The notes under the pieces are model-generated. The model worked only from the letters and a program-made list of their open reading frames with translations, was not told the DNA's origin and did not search any database. 17,527 nt of DNA. It comes from an uncultured Christensenellaceae bacterium (GTDB taxonomy: Bacteria > Bacillota_A > Clostridia > Christensenellales > UBA3700). The translations under genes and the position numbers were made by a program. Of the stretch, positions 15,527-17,527 are shown piece by piece (position 1 is the stretch's first letter; the number at the start of each line of letters is the position of its first letter). The stretch covers positions 1-17,527 of the forward strand of contig CALWKT010000032.1 in NCBI GenBank assembly GCA_944381335.1, in the 5' to 3' direction.

Positions 15527-15597
15527 AACGCGTCCTTGAGGTGAACCCCAAAAGTGTCCAACTTTTGGGGTTCACCTCACTTCGGGGCGCGTTTTTT
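15527..15597 (+). terminator. hisC terminator with a nested second hairpin
   Basis: An outer 9-bp stem (15527-15535 with 15585-15593, one T-G wobble) is followed by six T (15592-15597) and lies 8 nt past the hisC stop. The loop is unusually large because it holds a 41-nt palindrome (15538-15578). The outer arms resemble those of the terminator at 12037-12059 (AACGCG..CGCGTT), which has an ordinary 5-nt loop. Confidence 0.8.
15538..15578. repeat. 41-nt perfect palindrome, IS-end-like
   Basis: Two perfect 18-nt inverted arms (15538-15555 and 15561-15578) flank a 5-nt centre. The inner sequence, TGTCCAACTTTTGGGGTTCA read from 15554, resembles terminal inverted repeats of some IS3-family elements as I remember them, but no transposase is present. 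It sits inside the loop of the hisC terminator. Confidence 0.85.
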
Positions 15598-15685
15598 CAT
15601 TAACGGAGTTTTTTCGACAAAAGCCGGCGTTTTCCGTCGCGTATAAAGTAGTAAAATATCAGTTATCAACAAAACGGAGAACACT

Positions 15686-16933
15686 ATGATCAATCTCAAC
15701 GGATATACGCCGGAAGAAACCGTATGCAAATGCGGAAAAACTCATTCAGCTTACACGAAAACTGTTGAAACGGGCGAAGGCGCGATGCAAAAACTTGCCC
15801 CGGTATGCAAACGGATAATTGCCGAAGGGCGCGTGGGGATAGTCTGCGACGAAAACGTCCGCCACATTGCCGAACAAGCTGAAAGTCTGCTCGTCCGCGC
15901 AGGTTACCGCACGCGCATTTTCACCTACCCTGCCCGTTTCGAAAGCACGCGCGAAGCCGCGGAAAAACTGATAAACGCGAGCGAGGACGTGCGTCTGTGG
16001 GTCGCCGTCGGCGCAGGCAGCGTCTCCGAGACCGTGCGCTACGCCGCAAGTTGCCGTGCCAACGAATGGATCCTGCTCATGACCGCGCCGACGACCGATT
16101 ACATGCTGTACCCTTACTGCGATTATACCGAAAACGGCGTCAGGGTGATATGCAAAGCCGCACCTCCGGTCGCGGTGATAGCGGATTACTCCGTCATAGA
16201 AAGCGCGCCCAAATACACGGTCGCGGCGGGATACGGAACTTTAGTTTCCAAACTCGTGAAAGCGTTCGATCTGTATTTTGACGAAATAACCGACCGCGGT
16301 CGCTGTAAATTTCTGTCTGCGGAGTTCACGGAAAACCTGACAGAGTTCTTTATAACTCAGTCTTGCGAATCACTCTCTCTCAGGATATGCCGCACGCTGA
16401 TACGGCTGGGAATTGTCGCACAGCTTGCCGACGAAACTGATTTTACCCAGGGAGGCGAATATTTCGCCGCGTATTGCTTGTCGTCTCAATGCCGTAAAGT
16501 CCGCCTGCCCGGCGAAAACGCCGCGATCGTCGCGCTAATCGCCTACTGTATTCTCAACGGGTATCTGACCGCTTGCCCGGACGATCTGTACGTACCTTCA
16601 AGCATACCCGAATATTTCAGATATCTCGACAAGACATGCCTGATAAGCGCGATCTCTCTGCTATGCAACGCAAAAAAGAACGAGGAAAGCGAAGCGCACC
16701 TTTACGTGCTGAAAGAATATTCTCAGGACCTGCTGGCAAAGCTGAAAGAACTGTTTTCAAACCCGAACGGCATCGCCAGGCAGTTCCGCAGGTTGTATGA
16801 CGACGCAGGTTACTGGCTCTGCTCGTATTGTCCGCGCGAAAGCGCTCTGAAAACCGTCGCCGCGGCGTATGCCGCCTATTCGGACGGACTGCTTTCGTCT
16901 GTCGTCTCCGGAGGTGCGCTCGAAAACGTCTGA
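15686..16933 (+). CDS. EgsA/AraM-like dehydrogenase homologue, probably without metal site
   Basis: This 415-residue protein of the iron-dependent alcohol dehydrogenase / dehydroquinate-synthase-like fold is closest by eye to sn-glycerol-1-phosphate dehydrogenase (EgsA/AraM). Supporting features are an N-terminal CKCGKTH (14-20), a nucleotide-binding-like VAVGAGSVSETVRYAA (106-121), the PTTDY turn, and APPVAVIADYSVIESAP followed by AAGYG (159-184). The three expected metal ligands appear replaced: the Asp after AGxG is T185, the first His of the GSEHxxSH motif is Y259 in GGEYFAAY, and the His of LHGE is P275 in LPGE. So it is probably not an active NAD(P)H:G1P enzyme, or it works differently. 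The reading frame is long and intact, which argues against simple decay. The ATG has CGGAG before it. Only a weak promoter (TAAAAT near 15650) is visible. Confidence 0.75.
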   Translation: MINLNGYTPEETVCKCGKTHSAYTKTVETGEGAMQKLAPVCKRIIAEGRVGIVCDENVRHIAEQAESLLVRAGYRTRIFTYPARFESTREAAEKLINASEDVRLWVAVGAGSVSETVRYAASCRANEWILLMTAPTTDYMLYPYCDYTENGVRVICKAAPPVAVIADYSVIESAPKYTVAAGYGTLVSKLVKAFDLYFDEITDRGRCKFLSAEFTENLTEFFITQSCESLSLRICRTLIRLGIVAQLADETDFTQGGEYFAAYCLSSQCRKVRLPGENAAIVALIAYCILNGYLTACPDDLYVPSSIPEYFRYLDKTCLISAISLLCNAKKNEESEAHLYVLKEYSQDLLAKLKELFSNPNGIARQFRRLYDDAGYWLCSYCPRESALKTVAAAYAAYSDGLLSSVVSGGALENV

Positions 16934-16960
16934 TCTTTGAACTCATTCCCGCTAAGCGCG

Positions 16961-16989
16961 TTGACCGGAAAGCGAGTTTTCTGTATAAT
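16961..16989 (+). promoter_or_regulatory. Promoter of the methyltransferase gene
   Basis: -35 TTGACC (16961-16966), a 17-nt spacer and a perfect -10 TATAAT (16984-16989). The ATG at 16997 is only seven bases after the -10, so transcription should start at the ATG or one base before it, again predicting a leaderless mRNA with no Shine-Dalgarno. Confidence 0.8.
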
Positions 16990-16996
16990 TACATAT

Positions 16997-17527
16997 ATGG
17001 ACAACGCTGAAAAATACCGCCTGAACGCTGCGGCATACGACGAAATCGCAGAAATATGGCATTCGTACAGAAAAGATACCCCCGTCAACAAATGCGTGGA
17101 AGAATTCTGCGCCCTGCTTCCGCACGGCGCGCGCGTGCTTGACGCCGGATGCGGCACGGGTTACCCTGTGAGCGCATATCTGTCCGGACTGTGATTTTCG
17201 GTAACCGGCGTCGATCCGTCTGAAAAAATGCTGGAAAAGGCGAAATGCTTAAACTTAGCAAATGCGGATTTCGTAAAATCCGATTTTCTCGGATTTCAGA
17301 CAAACGAAACTTTTGACGCGATAATCGCTTTAGATTGCCTGTGGTATATCGAGTCTGAAAGACAGCATGAAATATACGCAAAAGCATCTTCTCTTCTGAA
17401 AAAAGGCGGCTGTTTCATGTTAACGCACGGGAGCGTGACCGGCGAGACGAGCGGAGAAATGATGGGAAAGACGTTTTATTACGCGGCGCTTTGCCTCAGC
17501 AACGTCGCCGCGTTGCTGAACGCGAAC
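16997..17527 (+). pseudogene. Class I SAM methyltransferase broken by an in-frame TGA; 3' end outside window
   Basis: The first 65 codons give a methyltransferase N-terminus with SAM-binding motif I, VLDAGCGTGYPV (47-58). Codon 66 (17192-17194) is TGA. The same frame then continues without another stop to the window edge (177 codons in all) and reads as the rest of the domain: VTGVDPSEKML (motif II, ribose-binding Asp), a DFVKSDF segment, FDAIIALDCLWYI (motif IV region) and LLKKGGCFML (motif V region). At the stop the family usually has glycine, and TGA is one base from GGA, so a single nonsense change or a sequencing error is the simplest explanation. Other genes here end in TGA, so the codon is a normal stop. 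The substrate is unknown. The strong promoter is intact. Confidence 0.85.

Noticed and set aside
17192..17194. TGA as selenocysteine or as a reassigned sense codon
   Set aside because: The position is normally Gly in the family, not Cys. Several genes here (addB, yugP, 10209, 13831, 15686) end at TGA, so TGA is a working stop. No selenocysteine context was evident.

Overview
The window looks like a chromosomal segment of a Bacillota (Firmicutes) member, most likely an uncultured, spore-forming Clostridia lineage. The evidence is an AddAB recombination nuclease instead of RecBCD, a YugP-type membrane protease, a DUF1540 cysteine-rich protein, a SpoIIQ-like M23 protein with an N-terminal membrane anchor, Gram-positive style Shine-Dalgarno sites, sigma-A type promoters and compact rho-independent terminators. 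Base composition is mixed by eye, with AT-rich promoters. No phage, CRISPR array, transposase or complete mobile element was seen. The placement is inference from gene content; no marker gene was compared.

Layout. 1-119: a minus-strand tRNA pair, tRNA-Ala(TGC) followed by a tRNA-Ile(GAT) cut by the window edge, with a consensus promoter at 159-187. 289-9125: a minus-strand block read from right to left: addB, addA (23-bp overlap), an unrecognised three-TM membrane protein, and a CorA-type cation transporter ending in a terminator. 9126-9249 is a divergent promoter region. From it a plus-strand lipoprotein gene (9250) runs right, followed by an unrecognised soluble protein (10209) and a YugP-like zinc protease (11237). 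rplI (ribosomal protein L9) converges on the protease gene and shares a bidirectional terminator with it. A tandem DUF1540 gene (12677) converges on a two-gene minus-strand unit: a small secreted or anchored protein, possibly YwmB-like, and a SpoIIQ-like M23 protein. hisC (14448) has its own promoter and terminator; that terminator carries a 41-nt palindrome in its loop. A degenerate EgsA/AraM-like dehydrogenase homologue (15686) follows, then a class I SAM methyltransferase gene broken by one in-frame TGA, which runs off the right edge.

How the genes fit together. AddA and AddB form the double-strand-break end-processing helicase-nuclease and are clearly co-transcribed. The two minus-strand genes at 13088-14313 are likely a sporulation cell-envelope unit. 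Most other genes are short, independent transcription units with their own promoter or terminator.

Points of most interest: three genes (addB, the lipoprotein and the methyltransferase) have strong promoters placed so that transcription should begin at, or within about three bases of, the start codon, and none has a Shine-Dalgarno site, which suggests leaderless mRNAs; AddB has lost its N-terminal Walker A; the EgsA-like protein lacks all three expected metal ligands; and an IS-end-like palindrome sits inside a terminator. I did not find a convincing new multi-gene defence or biosynthetic system here.
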